A stretch of 47,476 nt of DNA from Oscillospiraceae bacterium (GCA_009782475.1 WRIZ01000015.1:1-47476), one strand, 5' to 3'. Shown: positions 22,615 through 32,685, numbered from the stretch's first letter. Notes: generated from the sequence alone by a model not told the origin. Program-made: numbers and translations.

Positions 22615-24090
22615 TTAGCTATTGACGAAGGGATTTTCCGTCTTATACAGCATCCCTTTGGGCTGATTGAAGCCGATGTCGCCGATCCCCAGTGCTTTGA
22701 CAACTTCAAACAACGCTTCCCCGGCGTGGGCGAAGGCGACGCCCGCGTGGTGCGGGTAACGCCCCTCAACCAGCACATGGCGATAGAACCGCGCCAGTTC
22801 GGGTATGGCGATGACGCCGATCCCGCCAAACGAACGCGTCGGTATATCCAGCACCTCGCCCTGAGCGATATAACTCTTCAGCACCCCTTCGGCGTTTGCC
22901 TGCAAGCGGAAGAGGGTGACCGCCCCTGCGATCAGGTCGCCTTCCAGCGTCCCGCGCGTGATGTCCGGCTCGCCGTCGGGTTCGAGGGCCCGTTTCATAA
23001 TCTGCTGGTAGCGCATTTCGGGTTTTTTTAAGTAACAGGCGGCGGTGTTGCCGCAATGGAATCCCATGAAAAGGTCGCTTGGGGTGTATTTGCCGAGGTT
23101 GACGCCGCTGAGATGCGACGGAGGGACGGTGTTGTTGATGTCCAGCAGGGTCGCGGGCTTGCCGGTGACAAGGGTAATGATAAATTCGCTCAGCGCGCCG
23201 TACAGGTCGGTTTCGCACGCCACCGGGATGCCGCGCGCCGCCAGGCGGGCGTTGACGTAACATGGAACAAATTTGAATTCTGTTTGAAAAGCCGGCCAGC
23301 ACTTGTTGGCAAAGACGCCGAACTCGCAATAGCCGAGGTTCTTCTCCATAAAGTCGAGCAGGGTCAATTCATATTGCGCCAAGCGCGGCAGGATTCCGGC
23401 GTAGGGATTGGACGCGCCCAGCTCCTTTGCCATATCCTGCGCGACTGTTTCGATCCGGCTGTCGCCGTCGTGCGCTTTGTAGGCCGCGTACAGGTCAAGC
23501 TCGGAGTTTTCCATTACGGTGACACCGAGGTCGTAGAGCGGCTTGATCGGCGCGTTGCAAGCCAAAAAGTCATACGGGCGGGGGCCGAAGCCGAAGATTT
23601 TGAGCTTTTTGAGTCCGATCAGGGTCTTTGCGACAGGCAGGAACTTTTCGATCAAAACGGCAATTTCATCGGCCGAGCCGACAGGGTTTTCCGGGATAAA
23701 CGCGCTCACATTACGGAGGGCGAGGTTATACGAGCAGTTCAGCAGGCCGCAGAAGGCGTCGCCGCGCCCTGAGAAGTCCGCCGTTTCCTCGGCGGCGGCA
23801 GTGACCAGCGTTGGGCCTTTGAACTCCTGCACAAGGTATGTTTCCGGGCCTTCGGGGCCGAAGTTGCCGAGGAAGAGCACCAGCGCGTTGATGTTGTTTT
23901 CGCGCAGCTCTTTCAGCGCGGCCACCGCGTCGGCTTCATTCTCCACCATCGTTTTTGCTTCATAAAGCTCTATGCCGCGCTTATTTGCCGCTTTCACAAC
24001 GGCTTCGCGGCGGGAGCGGCTCAGCTCCATCGGGAAACAATCGCGGCTGACCGCGACGATCCCCAGCTTGACTTGCGGGCTATTGGTCAT
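22615..24090 (-). CDS. L-fucose/L-arabinose isomerase family protein
   Basis: This is a 491-residue ketol isomerase of the FucI/AraA-type fold, not the classic AraA sequence. The C-terminal half carries ACETDLYGALSE (catalytic Glu), NNTVPPSHLSG, FHCGN and HHAGVAFAHAG, with candidate metal-binding Glu and His. Paired with araD it most likely converts L-arabinose (or a related aldose) to the ketose; no matching kinase is in the window. ATG at 24090 has GGAGGGG at 5 nt and is preferred over GTG at 24105, which lies inside that site. Confidence 0.8.
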   Translation of the reverse strand: MTNSPQVKLGIVAVSRDCFPMELSRSRREAVVKAANKRGIELYEAKTMVENEADAVAALKELRENNINALVLFLGNFGPEGPETYLVQEFKGPTLVTAAAEETADFSGRGDAFCGLLNCSYNLALRNVSAFIPENPVGSADEIAVLIEKFLPVAKTLIGLKKLKIFGFGPRPYDFLACNAPIKPLYDLGVTVMENSELDLYAAYKAHDGDSRIETVAQDMAKELGASNPYAGILPRLAQYELTLLDFMEKNLGYCEFGVFANKCWPAFQTEFKFVPCYVNARLAARGIPVACETDLYGALSEFIITLVTGKPATLLDINNTVPPSHLSGVNLGKYTPSDLFMGFHCGNTAACYLKKPEMRYQQIMKRALEPDGEPDITRGTLEGDLIAGAVTLFRLQANAEGVLKSYIAQGEVLDIPTRSFGGIGVIAIPELARFYRHVLVEGRYPHHAGVAFAHAGEALFEVVKALGIGDIGFNQPKGMLYKTENPFVNS

Positions 24091-24149
24091 TGGTATCCCC
24101 TCCACTTTTGGTTATTGTACCATATAGCGCGGAAGGGTTCAAGACAAAC

Positions 24150-24179
24150 TTGACACATTGCTTCTCTCTATGGTAGAAT
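24150..24179 (+). promoter_or_regulatory. Sigma-A promoter of the HD hydrolase-thrS operon
   Basis: TTGACA (24150-24155), 18-bp spacer, TAGAAT (24174-24179) with an upstream TGG. It excludes the longer reading frame starting at 24178. Confidence 0.75.
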
Positions 24180-24210
24180 GGCAAATCCGCAAACAAGGAG
24201 AGGGAGCCGT

Positions 24211-24876
24211 TTGAGCCAAGTCACTTACGCCGACGTTAAAAACTGCGACGAGATCAACACCTATATCCGTCAGGCCGACGTTTCGCTGAAGGCGATGGGT
24301 TACACCGAGCATTCTTTTGCCCATGTCACCCGCTGCGCCGAACTGGCGGCGGGCTGGCTGCTCGAACTGGGCGGAACGGAGCGGGAAGCCGAGCTTGCCC
24401 GCGTCGCGGCCTATATGCACGACATCGGCAACGTCATCAACCGCTACGGCCACGCCCAAACAGGCGCGGGGTTGGCCTTCCGGCTGCTGGACAAACTAGG
24501 CTTTGATGCCGAGGAGATCGCCGTTGTCATCACCGCCATCGGCAACCATGACGAAGAAACAGCGCACGCCGTCAACGCGGTGGCGGCCGTGCTGATTTTG
24601 GCCGACAAGACCGACGTCCGCCGCTCCCGTGTGCGCAACGACGACGTGGCCGCCTTCGACATCCACGACCGCGTCAACTACGCCGTCACCAAAGCCGACA
24701 CGGTGTTGGACGTTGAGGAACGCACCCTGACCCTTGACTTGGACGTTGACACAGAGATTTGCCCGGTGATGGATTATTTTGAGATTTTTTTGGGACGGAT
24801 GATCCTCTGCCGCAGAGCCGCCGACTTCTTTAATTTGAAATTCCGGCTTGTTATCAACGGGTCGAAACTGATGTAG
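24211..24876 (+). CDS. HD-domain phosphohydrolase
   Basis: This is a 221-residue metal-dependent hydrolase. HSFAHVTRCAELA, YMHDIGNVI (the HD pair) and AIGNHDEE are the metal-binding elements. The last 70 residues form a separate beta-rich domain ending in FRLVINGSKLM. Substrates of this subfamily are often nucleotides, but none can be named. TTG at 24211 follows GGAGAGGGAG. It is 11 nt before thrS and shares its promoter. Confidence 0.8.
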   Translation: MSQVTYADVKNCDEINTYIRQADVSLKAMGYTEHSFAHVTRCAELAAGWLLELGGTEREAELARVAAYMHDIGNVINRYGHAQTGAGLAFRLLDKLGFDAEEIAVVITAIGNHDEETAHAVNAVAAVLILADKTDVRRSRVRNDDVAAFDIHDRVNYAVTKADTVLDVEERTLTLDLDVDTEICPVMDYFEIFLGRMILCRRAADFFNLKFRLVINGSKLM

Positions 24877-24887
24877 GAGGAGAAATC

Positions 24888-26639
24888 ATGGACATCAATA
24901 TCGCGCGGCACTCTCTTGCCCATGTCTTGGCACAGGCGGTTATGGAGATGTTCCCCGGCACCAAGCTGGGCATCGGCCCTTGCATCGATGACGGGTTTTA
25001 TTATGATTTCGACCTGCCCGAACCGCTGACGCAGGAGCATTTTCCCGAAATCGAGAAACGAATGGGGCAAATCCTCAAATCCATGTCTCCGCTGACACGG
25101 GAGGAATACCCCTCCAAAGAAGCCGCGTTGGCGGCCTTTGCCGGGCAGGGCTACAAGGAAGAACTGATCCGTGATCTTCCCGAAAACGAGAAATGCACCG
25201 CCTACCATACGGGCGAGGGGTTTACCGATCTCTGCCGCGGCCCTCATGTGGAAAACACCCGCGAACTGTTGAGCTGGGCGTATCAAATCCATTCGGTTGC
25301 CGGAGCCTATTGGCGGGGAAGCGAGAAAAACCCGATGCTGACCCGGCTGTATGTCTATGCCTTTCCTAAAAGAGACGAACTCAAAGCGCATATAGCGAAA
25401 ATTGAGGAAGCCAAGAAGCGCGACCACCGCAAACTGGGGCCGCAGCTTGATTTGTTCTTCCTGCACGAAACCGCGCCCGGTATGCCCTACTGGCTGCCGA
25501 AAGGGCTGAAATTATTTAACACACTGCTTGATTTTTGGCGCAAAGAGCACGAAGAGCGCGGGTATCAGGAGATTTCCGCGCCGCTGATCAACAATCATTC
25601 GCTTTGGGTCACGTCGGGGCACTGGAATCATTACCGCGACATTATGTTTTCCATCCCCCCTCAAGAGGAGGGTGAGACCACGCAAGCCATCAAGCCGATG
25701 AATTGCCCCAACGCCATGAACGTCTATAACCGTACTGTCCGCTCCTACCGTGAGCTGCCGCTTCGGTATTCCGACTGCGACGTGCTGCACCGCAATGAAC
25801 TGTCGGGGACGCTGCACGGGCTTTTCCGCGTCCGCATGTTCCGGCAGGACGATTCGCATAATTTTATCACGCGGGAGCAAATCCCCTCCGAAATCAACGC
25901 CATCCTCGACATTGCCGATCGGTTTTATGACATTTTCAAACTCTCTTATAAACCCGTCCTCTCCACACGTCCCGAGGACTTTATGGGCGACCCTGAACTG
26001 TGGGAGGAAGCCGAGCGCGAACTTCGCGGCATCCTTGGCAAGCGTTTCGGCGAAGACGGTTACACCGTCAACGAAGGCGACGGAGCCTTCTACGGCCCGA
26101 AGATCGACCTCATTATGACCGACGCGCTCGGGCGTCCGTGGCAAACGGGAACCATCCAGCTTGACTTCCAGCTCCCGCATAAGTTCGGGCTGACATACGC
26201 CGACCGCGACGGGACGCTGAAAGAGCCTGTCGTCATCCACCGCGTCATCTACGGCTCGCTGGAACGCTTCATCGGTATCCTGATCGAGCATTTCGCCGGG
26301 GCATTCCCCTTCTGGCTGGCCCCGGTGCAGATCGGTGTCGTCCCTGTACGAGAAACCCATAACGATTACGCGTGCGATGTCATGTCAGTTTTGAGAAAAG
26401 CCGGGCTTCGCTGCGAAGGGCTGATGGAAGACGAAGGCATGGGCGGCAAAGTCAACAAATTCCGCCAGGCAAAGGTTCCGTATACCCTCGTCCTCGGCGA
26501 CCGCGAAACCGAAGCGGGCACGGTTTCGGTCAAGATACGCGGCGGCAAACAGGCGCAGGACGTCCCGCTGGAAGCGTTCGTCAAGGCTTGCGCCGGGTTG
26601 AACGAAGGGCAATCGCTGGAGCTGGCTGAGGATTTTTAA
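24888..26639 (+). CDS. thrS: Threonyl-tRNA synthetase lacking the TGS domain
   Basis: It charges tRNA-Thr. At 583 residues it is about 60 shorter than the usual bacterial enzyme: it opens directly with the editing domain (HSLAHVLAQAV, later CTAYHTGEGF and CRGPH) and has no N-terminal TGS domain. The class II catalytic core follows with zinc ligands in KPMNCPNAM, HRNELSG and VIHRVIYGSLERF, then the anticodon-binding domain. AGGAGG precedes the ATG. No T-box leader is present in the 11-nt gap, so control lies at the operon promoter. Confidence 0.93.
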   Translation: MDINIARHSLAHVLAQAVMEMFPGTKLGIGPCIDDGFYYDFDLPEPLTQEHFPEIEKRMGQILKSMSPLTREEYPSKEAALAAFAGQGYKEELIRDLPENEKCTAYHTGEGFTDLCRGPHVENTRELLSWAYQIHSVAGAYWRGSEKNPMLTRLYVYAFPKRDELKAHIAKIEEAKKRDHRKLGPQLDLFFLHETAPGMPYWLPKGLKLFNTLLDFWRKEHEERGYQEISAPLINNHSLWVTSGHWNHYRDIMFSIPPQEEGETTQAIKPMNCPNAMNVYNRTVRSYRELPLRYSDCDVLHRNELSGTLHGLFRVRMFRQDDSHNFITREQIPSEINAILDIADRFYDIFKLSYKPVLSTRPEDFMGDPELWEEAERELRGILGKRFGEDGYTVNEGDGAFYGPKIDLIMTDALGRPWQTGTIQLDFQLPHKFGLTYADRDGTLKEPVVIHRVIYGSLERFIGILIEHFAGAFPFWLAPVQIGVVPVRETHNDYACDVMSVLRKAGLRCEGLMEDEGMGGKVNKFRQAKVPYTLVLGDRETEAGTVSVKIRGGKQAQDVPLEAFVKACAGLNEGQSLELAEDF

Positions 26640-26655
26640 GACGCAGTAAACACGC

Positions 26656-26693
26656 AAAAGAGGTCTGACCGGGCGTCAGCCCTCTTTTCTTTT
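26656..26693 (+). terminator. Intrinsic terminator after thrS
   Basis: A two-part stem: AAAGAGG with CCTCTTT outside and CTGAC with GTCAG inside, followed by TTTTCTTTT. Confidence 0.8.
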
Positions 26694-26816
26694 CAATTAT
26701 AAGCTAGGTATTATGGCGGGGATTTTCGGCAAAATCCGCACACATCCGGCATTCCTCCGTATACTATAACAGTTGGCTCGTAAGCCGGCGTTCGTATATG
26801 AAAGGAAGGATCGGTT

Positions 26817-27464
26817 TTGGAAGAATTTTTTCAAATCATACAGGATAACGCCCCCCCTTGTTTTGAGGGCATCCGCGATATACGGGAAGGGCTTCTTGAT
26901 TGCCGGAGGGGCATCAAAGCCTTGCACAGGGGCTTGGATGACATCCGCGTCTGCCATGTCCGTGACGGTGTTCACGACCTGCGCATAGGGATGCGGGATG
27001 TGGCCGAAGGCATAAACGATATAGCCGAGGGGTTGGGCGGCCTCCGCATCGACAAAGATTGCCGCGAATACTGCGAGATTCAAAGAGACATACGGCAAAT
27101 GATCGAAGGGCTGGCGGATATTGAGGACGGTATCGCGGATGTGGAGCAGCGGAACCGCTGCGAGTGCGAACATTTTCATGTTTGCGAGAACGGCAGGAGA
27201 GAGCAGCGTCTGCGAGACCGCGAGAACAGACGCTTCTACGAGGGAATCCGGGATATTCAAGAAGGCATACGGGACATCGAAACGGGCTTTTACGACCTTT
27301 CCGACGATTTGCGGGAACTATTCTATATCCCCGGGGAACGCCGCGAACCTTATGTGCGCTACCCTATGAACGGCAGACCAATGAACGGATGCAATCTTCC
27401 CATTCAACCGTTGAAAGAGGAATCCCCTTTTAGAAAAATCAGAACGGTATATTTTCCTTCATGA
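26817..27464 (+). CDS. Gly-headed heptad-repeat protein, function unknown
   Basis: This is a 215-residue acidic/basic protein made mostly of exact seven-residue units with Gly first: GIRDIRE, GLLDCRR, GIKALHR, GLDDIRV, then GMRDVAE, GINDIAE, and later GLADIED, GIADVEQ, GIRDIQE, GIRDIET. The periodicity is that of a coiled coil with Gly in one core position. A Cys-rich stretch (RCECEHFHVC) lies near residue 115. There is no signal peptide. TTG at 26817 follows AAGGAAGGA at 6 nt; a TATACT -10 lies at 26760. I recognise no family; spore-coat or filament proteins would be reasonable comparisons. Confidence 0.7.
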   Translation: MEEFFQIIQDNAPPCFEGIRDIREGLLDCRRGIKALHRGLDDIRVCHVRDGVHDLRIGMRDVAEGINDIAEGLGGLRIDKDCREYCEIQRDIRQMIEGLADIEDGIADVEQRNRCECEHFHVCENGRREQRLRDRENRRFYEGIRDIQEGIRDIETGFYDLSDDLRELFYIPGERREPYVRYPMNGRPMNGCNLPIQPLKEESPFRKIRTVYFPS

Positions 27465-27472
27465 TAAAAGCG

Positions 27473-27510
27473 CAAAAAGTCCCCCGCCAACGCGAAGCGT
27501 AGGCGGGGGC
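27473..27510 (-). terminator. Terminator of tuf
   Basis: On the minus strand a GC stem (CCCCCGCC with GGCGGGGG, inner ACGC/GCGT, loop TTC) is followed by ACTTTTTG. It lies between tuf and the convergent heptad-repeat gene. Confidence 0.8.
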
Positions 27511-27545
27511 AGTTCATGAAAGGAAAATGAAAAATGAAAAAATCA

Positions 27546-28748
<1,203 letters not shown>

Positions 28749-28794
28749 TGCGGTATATTCCTCCCTTTTGTTCCCATTGTTATCAGTATCGCCT

Positions 28795-28823
28795 ATTGTA
28801 TACGATATGCTTTGGAATTGCAA
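28795..28823 (-). promoter_or_regulatory. Sigma-A promoter of tuf
   Basis: Minus strand: TTGCAA (28818-28823), 17-bp spacer, TACAAT (28795-28800). Confidence 0.75.
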
Positions 28824-28845
28824 GTGTTTTTTGTAAATTGTTTTC

Positions 28846-28935
28846 TCCCTCCGGCACTCCGTGCCACCTCCCTCAAAGAGGGAGGCTCATGTCCCCCTCT
28901 CAGAGGGGGATGCCGCTGCAGCGGCAGGGGGAGAC
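28846..28935. repeat. REP-like palindromic repeat between fusA and tuf
   Basis: Hairpins CCTCCCTCAAAGAGGGAGG and CCCCCTCTCAGAGGGGG with flanking GGCACTCCGTGCC and GCCGCTGCAGCGGC, ending in CTCCC/GGGAG arms. This is the same architecture as the repeats at 18911-19011 and 41016-41125. Confidence 0.7.
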
Positions 28936-30999
28936 TTAACGAGCCAGTTGTTCCTGCAGACTTTTCGGCAGTTCTACATAGCTGTGCGGCTCCATTGCGT
29001 AGACGCCGCGCCCCTGCGTAAAGGTGCGCAGGTCGGTGGCGTAACCGAACATTTCGGAAAGCGGGACATGCGCCGTGACCTGCTGCGCGCCGGTCATGGT
29101 TTCGCTTCCTTGAATCATGCCGCGCCTGCGGTTGATGTCGCCCATCACATCGCCGAGGTATTCCTCCGGCACGGTGGCGGTGACCTTCATGATCGGTTCC
29201 AAAATCACAGGGGAGGCTTTCTTGCAGCCTTCCTTAAACGCCATCGACGCCGCGATCTTGAACGCCATCTCCGAGGAGTCGACCTCATGGTACGACCCGT
29301 CAACCAAGGTGACTTTCACGTCAACGACCGGATACCCGGCCAACACCCCGGCGTTCATAGCCCCCTGGATGCCTTGATCAACGGCGGGGATATATTCCTT
29401 CGGCACCGCTCCGCCGACGATCTTGTCAACAAATTCATACCCTTTGCCCGATTCGTTGGGTTCGATTTTGAGCTTGACGTGCCCGTACTGGCCGCGCCCG
29501 CCCGACTGACGGGCGTATTTGTGGTCGATCTCGGCAGGTTCGCGGATGGTTTCTTTATACGCCACCGACGGTTTGCCGACATTGGCCTCAACCTTGAACT
29601 CACGCAGCAGGCGGTCGACGATGATTTCCAAATGGAGTTCGCCCATGCCCGCGATGATGGTCTGCCCCGTCTCCTGATCGGTGTAAGCGCGGAAGGTGGG
29701 GTCTTCCTCCGAAAGTTTTTGCAGGGCGATGGATAATTTTTCCTGCCCGGCTTTGGTACGCGGCTCGATGGCAACGCGGATGACCGGCTCGGGAAAATCC
29801 ATCGATTCCAGAACGATGGGGTGTTTCTTGTCGCAGAGGGTATCGCCCGTCGTGGTGTTTTTCAGCCCCACGGCGGCGGCGATGTCACCCGCGTAAACGG
29901 ACTCAAGGTCTTCGCGGTCGTTGGCGTGCATCAATAGCAAACGCCCGAACCGCTCGTTCATGCCCCGGTTGGCGTTGATGACGACTTCCCCGGCTTTGGC
30001 CGAACCCGAATAGACGCGGAAAAAGGTCAGTTTGCCCACATGCGGGTCGGTCATGACCTTGAACGCCAGCGCGGCAAAGGGCGCGTTCTCATCGGACTGG
30101 CGGGTGTCTTCTTTCCCGTCGTCCGGGTCTGTCCCGGTAACGGCGTCAATGTCCAGCGGCGACGGCAGGTAAGCGATGATGGCGTCGAGCAGGTTCTGCA
30201 CCCCTTTATTGCGGTAGGATGTGCCGCACAGAACAGGGATGAGTTTGCCCGCGATGACCGCTCTGCGGACGGCGGCTTGGATCATTTCAACAGCGGCATC
30301 TTCACCGGCATAGACGACATTGGCCAAGTCGTCGTCCACCAGCGTCACGGCGTCGATCAAGGCCTCGCGGCAGTCTTCGGCTTCCTCCAGCAGTTCGGCC
30401 GGGATGTCTTCCTCGCGGATGTCCTGCCCCAGCTCGTCATACGCCACATGGGCGCGCATGGCGATCAGGTCAACCACCCCTTTGAACGACGATTCGGCTC
30501 CGATGGGGAGCTGGATGGGCACGGCGTTGCATTTCAGGCGGTCGCGCATCATGCCGACCACATTGTGGAAGTCGGCGCCGGTGATGTCCATCTTGTTGAC
30601 ATAGGCCATACGCGGCACACCATAGCGGTCGGCCTGACGCCAAACCGTTTCCGACTGCGGCTCCACGCCGCCTTTGGCGCAGAAAACGGTGACCGCGCCG
30701 TCGAGGACGCGCAGCGACCGCTCCACTTCCATGGTAAAATCCACATGTCCGGGGGTGTCGATGATGTTGATGCGGTGTTTCTTCCACATAGCCGTCGTGG
30801 CGGCTGATGTGATGGTGATCCCGCGCTCCTGTTCCTGCGCCATCCAGTCCATGGTGGCATTGCCTTCATGGACTTCGCCCAGTTTATAGTTTTTCCCTGT
30901 GTAGAACAGGATGCGCTCCGACGTGGTGGTCTTCCCCGCGTCGATATGCGCCATGATGCCGATGTTACGGGTCAATTCAAGGGGTACTTGCCGCGGCAT
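28936..30999 (-). CDS. fusA: Elongation factor G
   Basis: This 687-residue translocase GTPase has G1 [10 protein letters not shown], switch [10 protein letters not shown] and G4 NKMD, then domain II ([13 protein letters not shown]), domain IV ([15 protein letters not shown]) and the C-terminal domain V. It is complete. The ATG at 30999 follows AAGGAGA; the longer frame from 31047 lies in a hairpin leader. Downstream of rpsG in the str cluster. Confidence 0.96.
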   Translation of the reverse strand: MPRQVPLELTRNIGIMAHIDAGKTTTSERILFYTGKNYKLGEVHEGNATMDWMAQEQERGITITSAATTAMWKKHRINIIDTPGHVDFTMEVERSLRVLDGAVTVFCAKGGVEPQSETVWRQADRYGVPRMAYVNKMDITGADFHNVVGMMRDRLKCNAVPIQLPIGAESSFKGVVDLIAMRAHVAYDELGQDIREEDIPAELLEEAEDCREALIDAVTLVDDDLANVVYAGEDAAVEMIQAAVRRAVIAGKLIPVLCGTSYRNKGVQNLLDAIIAYLPSPLDIDAVTGTDPDDGKEDTRQSDENAPFAALAFKVMTDPHVGKLTFFRVYSGSAKAGEVVINANRGMNERFGRLLLMHANDREDLESVYAGDIAAAVGLKNTTTGDTLCDKKHPIVLESMDFPEPVIRVAIEPRTKAGQEKLSIALQKLSEEDPTFRAYTDQETGQTIIAGMGELHLEIIVDRLLREFKVEANVGKPSVAYKETIREPAEIDHKYARQSGGRGQYGHVKLKIEPNESGKGYEFVDKIVGGAVPKEYIPAVDQGIQGAMNAGVLAGYPVVDVKVTLVDGSYHEVDSSEMAFKIAASMAFKEGCKKASPVILEPIMKVTATVPEEYLGDVMGDINRRRGMIQGSETMTGAQQVTAHVPLSEMFGYATDLRTFTQGRGVYAMEPHSYVELPKSLQEQLAR

Positions 31000-31026
31000 G
31001 ATCGTTTCTCCTTGCTTTATAGCTCT

Positions 31027-31066
31027 CCCCCGCCACACCCAGCGCACGCTAGGCGTAAGGCGGGGG
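31027..31066 (-). other. GC-rich inverted repeat between rpsG and fusA
   Basis: CCCCCGCC (31027-31034) pairs with GGCGGGGG (31059-31066), enclosing an imperfect GCGCACGC/GCGT stem. It shares outer and inner stems with the tuf terminator, but no T tract follows on the minus strand, so it probably acts as a processing or stability element. Confidence 0.5.
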
Positions 31067-31081
31067 AAATGGTTTTGATTC

Positions 31082-31552
31082 TTACCAGCGATAGTGGGCG
31101 AAAGCCCTGTTCGCGTCCGCCATTTTGTGCATGTCTTCGCGTTTTTTGACCGAGGAGCCGGTGCTGTTGGAGGCGTCGAGTATCTCTCCGGCCAAACGCT
31201 CGGCCATGGTCTTCTCGCCGCGGTTGCGGGAGTAGCTCACCAGCCAGCGCAACGCCAGTGTTTGACGGCGTTCCTCACGGACTTCGATCGGAACCTGATA
31301 GGTCGAACCGCCGACACGGCGGGCTTTGACTTCCAGCGAAGGCATGGTGTTGGCTAACGCCGCTAAAAAGACATCCAGCGGCTCTTTGCCCGACTTTTCG
31401 CGCATGATGTCAAAGGCTCCGTAAACAACCTTCTGCGCCACGCCTTTTTTACCGTCGTACATCACGCCGTTGATCAGCTTGGTGACAACGCGCGAGTTGA
31501 ACAGCGGATCGGGCAATACTTCTCTTTTGGGGACAAATCCTCTTCTTGGCAC
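31082..31552 (-). CDS. rpsG: 30S ribosomal protein S7
   Basis: This 156-residue primary rRNA-binding protein of the small-subunit head is complete: [19 protein letters not shown] opening, [16 protein letters not shown] beta-hairpin, and [10 protein letters not shown] end. The GTG start at 31552 has GGAGGG upstream; the longer frame to 31636 lies in the intercistronic leader. Confidence 0.96.
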   Translation of the reverse strand: MPRRGFVPKREVLPDPLFNSRVVTKLINGVMYDGKKGVAQKVVYGAFDIMREKSGKEPLDVFLAALANTMPSLEVKARRVGGSTYQVPIEVREERRQTLALRWLVSYSRNRGEKTMAERLAGEILDASNSTGSSVKKREDMHKMADANRAFAHYRW

Positions 31553-31573
31553 TTGTCTTCCCTCCTTCACATG

Positions 31574-31612
31574 TGTGAATTCACAGGTACTCAAAGGCCG
31601 CGAGGCCTTTGA
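31574..31612 (-). promoter_or_regulatory. Hairpin region between rpsL and rpsG, possible S7 control site
   Basis: A perfect 9-bp hairpin (TCAAAGGCC with GGCCTTTGA, 31591-31612) and the palindrome TGTGAATTCACA (31574-31585) occupy the 109-nt gap before rpsG. In E. coli the same gap binds S7 for feedback control; here this is inference from position. Confidence 0.45.
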
Positions 31613-31661
31613 CCGCACCGAGAGGAATATCTTCACTCCCGGTTAGGAGATCATTCACTGT

Positions 31662-32084
31662 TTACTTGGTGCCCGGTTTCGGGCGTTTTGCTCCATACTT
31701 GGAGCGAGCCTGACGGCGGTTGGCGACGCCCTGAGTGTCCATGGTGCCGCGAATAACGTGGTAGCGCACGCCGCCGACGTCTTTTACACGACCCCCGCGG
31801 ATCATGACGACGCTATGCTCTTGGAGATTGTGGCCGACGCCGGGAATGTACGCGCTGACTTCGTAGCCGTTGGACAAGCGCACGCGGGCGACCTTGCGCA
31901 AGGCCGAGTTGGGTTTACGGGGCGTCTCTGTGCGCACATTGGTGCAAACGCCGCGTTTTTGCGGGCTGGGGTCGTCGGTCAGCGTTTTGCGCAGGGTATT
32001 CAGACCCTTTTGCAGTGCCGGGGCTTTGGATTTATGCGTTGATTTCTTGCGCCCCTTGCGGACGAGCTGGCTTACGGTTGGCAT
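31662..32084 (-). CDS. rpsL: 30S ribosomal protein S12 with Arg56
   Basis: This 140-residue decoding-centre protein is Bacillota type with the inserted loop near residues 28-40. The conserved PQKRGVCT is followed by [11 protein letters not shown]: residue 56 is Arg (CGT) where Bacillus subtilis has Lys56 (E. coli Lys43 counting Met). Lys-to-Arg here is a classic streptomycin-resistance change. The second decoding loop [19 protein letters not shown] is standard. AAAGGAGG precedes the ATG. First protein gene of the str cluster after tRNA-Ser. Confidence 0.96.
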   Translation of the reverse strand: MPTVSQLVRKGRKKSTHKSKAPALQKGLNTLRKTLTDDPSPQKRGVCTNVRTETPRKPNSALRKVARVRLSNGYEVSAYIPGVGHNLQEHSVVMIRGGRVKDVGGVRYHVIRGTMDTQGVANRRQARSKYGAKRPKPGTK

Positions 32085-32119
32085 GGGTTTCCTCCTTTCT
32101 ATTGAAATTATTGCAACCT

Positions 32120-32208
32120 TGGCGGAGGCGGAGGGATTCGAACCCCCGTGACGTTACCGTCAAATGGTTTTCAAGACCACCCCGTTATGACCGCTTCGGT
32201 ACGCCTCC
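32120..32208 (-). tRNA. tRNA-Ser (anticodon TGA)
   Basis: This is an 89-nt class II tRNA: acceptor GGAGGCG with CGCCTCC, discriminator G, encoded CCA, anticodon loop CTTGAAA with TGA, long variable arm and GGTTCGAATCC T-loop. It lies between secG and rpsL on the same strand, 35 nt from rpsL, so it is probably cut from a common transcript. Confidence 0.95.
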
Positions 32209-32274
32209 ATATAACGAAGAGCACAAGAAGACGCAATCAATTTACGGCTTCCGTACTTGACAGGATGCTGCTCT

Positions 32275-32523
32275 TTAGAAAAACAAGTTCAGGGAGATTG
32301 TCAGGCTGATAAATATGACCGCGATCCATTTGGTGGCTTTGGCCAGCCGCGCGTCCCATGAGCGCGCCTGATTCTTTGACATAAACGCGTCGGCCGCACC
32401 GGCGATGGCGCCGGAGAGCCCCGCCCTTTTCCCCGACTGGAGGAGCACAACGGCGATCAAAACGACCGATGTAATGATTTGAATAATCGTCAAAGTGAAT
32501 TGCAGGGTACTCATTTCATTCAT
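32275..32523 (-). CDS. secG: Preprotein translocase subunit SecG
   Basis: This 82-residue accessory subunit of the SecYEG channel has two membrane helices (residues about 8-28 and 60-80) around the conserved VVLLQSGKRAGLSGAIAG loop. Several ATG codons are in frame; the one at 32523 has GGAG 9 nt upstream, while 32532 abuts the ribosome site. It has its own promoter (32612-32640) and begins the transcript that runs into tRNA-Ser and rpsL. Confidence 0.9.
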   Translation of the reverse strand: MNEMSTLQFTLTIIQIITSVVLIAVVLLQSGKRAGLSGAIAGAADAFMSKNQARSWDARLAKATKWIAVIFISLTISLNLFF

Positions 32524-32581
32524 TCTGTTCATCTCCTTGTATAACTCGAAGGGCTCCTAGTGCTTGGCAATGCGAAGGATT

Positions 32582-32607
32582 GGGCGTTTCCGCGCATGGA
32601 AACGCCC
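32582..32607 (-). promoter_or_regulatory. Perfect inverted repeat at the start of the secG leader
   Basis: GGGCGTTTCC (32582-32591) and GGAAACGCCC (32598-32607) form a perfect 10-bp inverted repeat immediately downstream of the -10 box. It would form a 5'-terminal mRNA hairpin, or serve as an operator. Confidence 0.55.
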
Positions 32608-32611
32608 ATGT

Positions 32612-32640
32612 AGTGTATCAGATGGTTTTATCCTTGTCAA
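32612..32640 (-). promoter_or_regulatory. Sigma-A promoter of secG and probably the str cluster
   Basis: Minus strand: TTGACA (32635-32640), 17-bp spacer, TACACT (32612-32617). No other clear promoter lies between secG and rpsL. Confidence 0.75.
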
Positions 32641-32650
32641 CACTTATTTT

Positions 32651-32685
32651 AGAAAACCACCCCGTCCGCAGACGGCGGGGTGGTT
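32651..32685 (-). terminator. Terminator of the SLH protease gene
   Basis: A 10-bp stem (AACCACCCCG with CGGGGTGGTT, 32655-32685) followed on the minus strand by TTTTCT. Confidence 0.85.

Noticed and set aside
24877-24887. T-box or leader control of thrS
   Set aside because: Only 11 nt separate thrS from the preceding gene, and no T-box structure exists upstream of the operon promoter.
30340-30355. CCAGCGTCACGG in fusA as another copy of the proS repeat
   Set aside because: Only about 10 nt match, there is no palindrome, and the codons belong to a normal EF-G segment.
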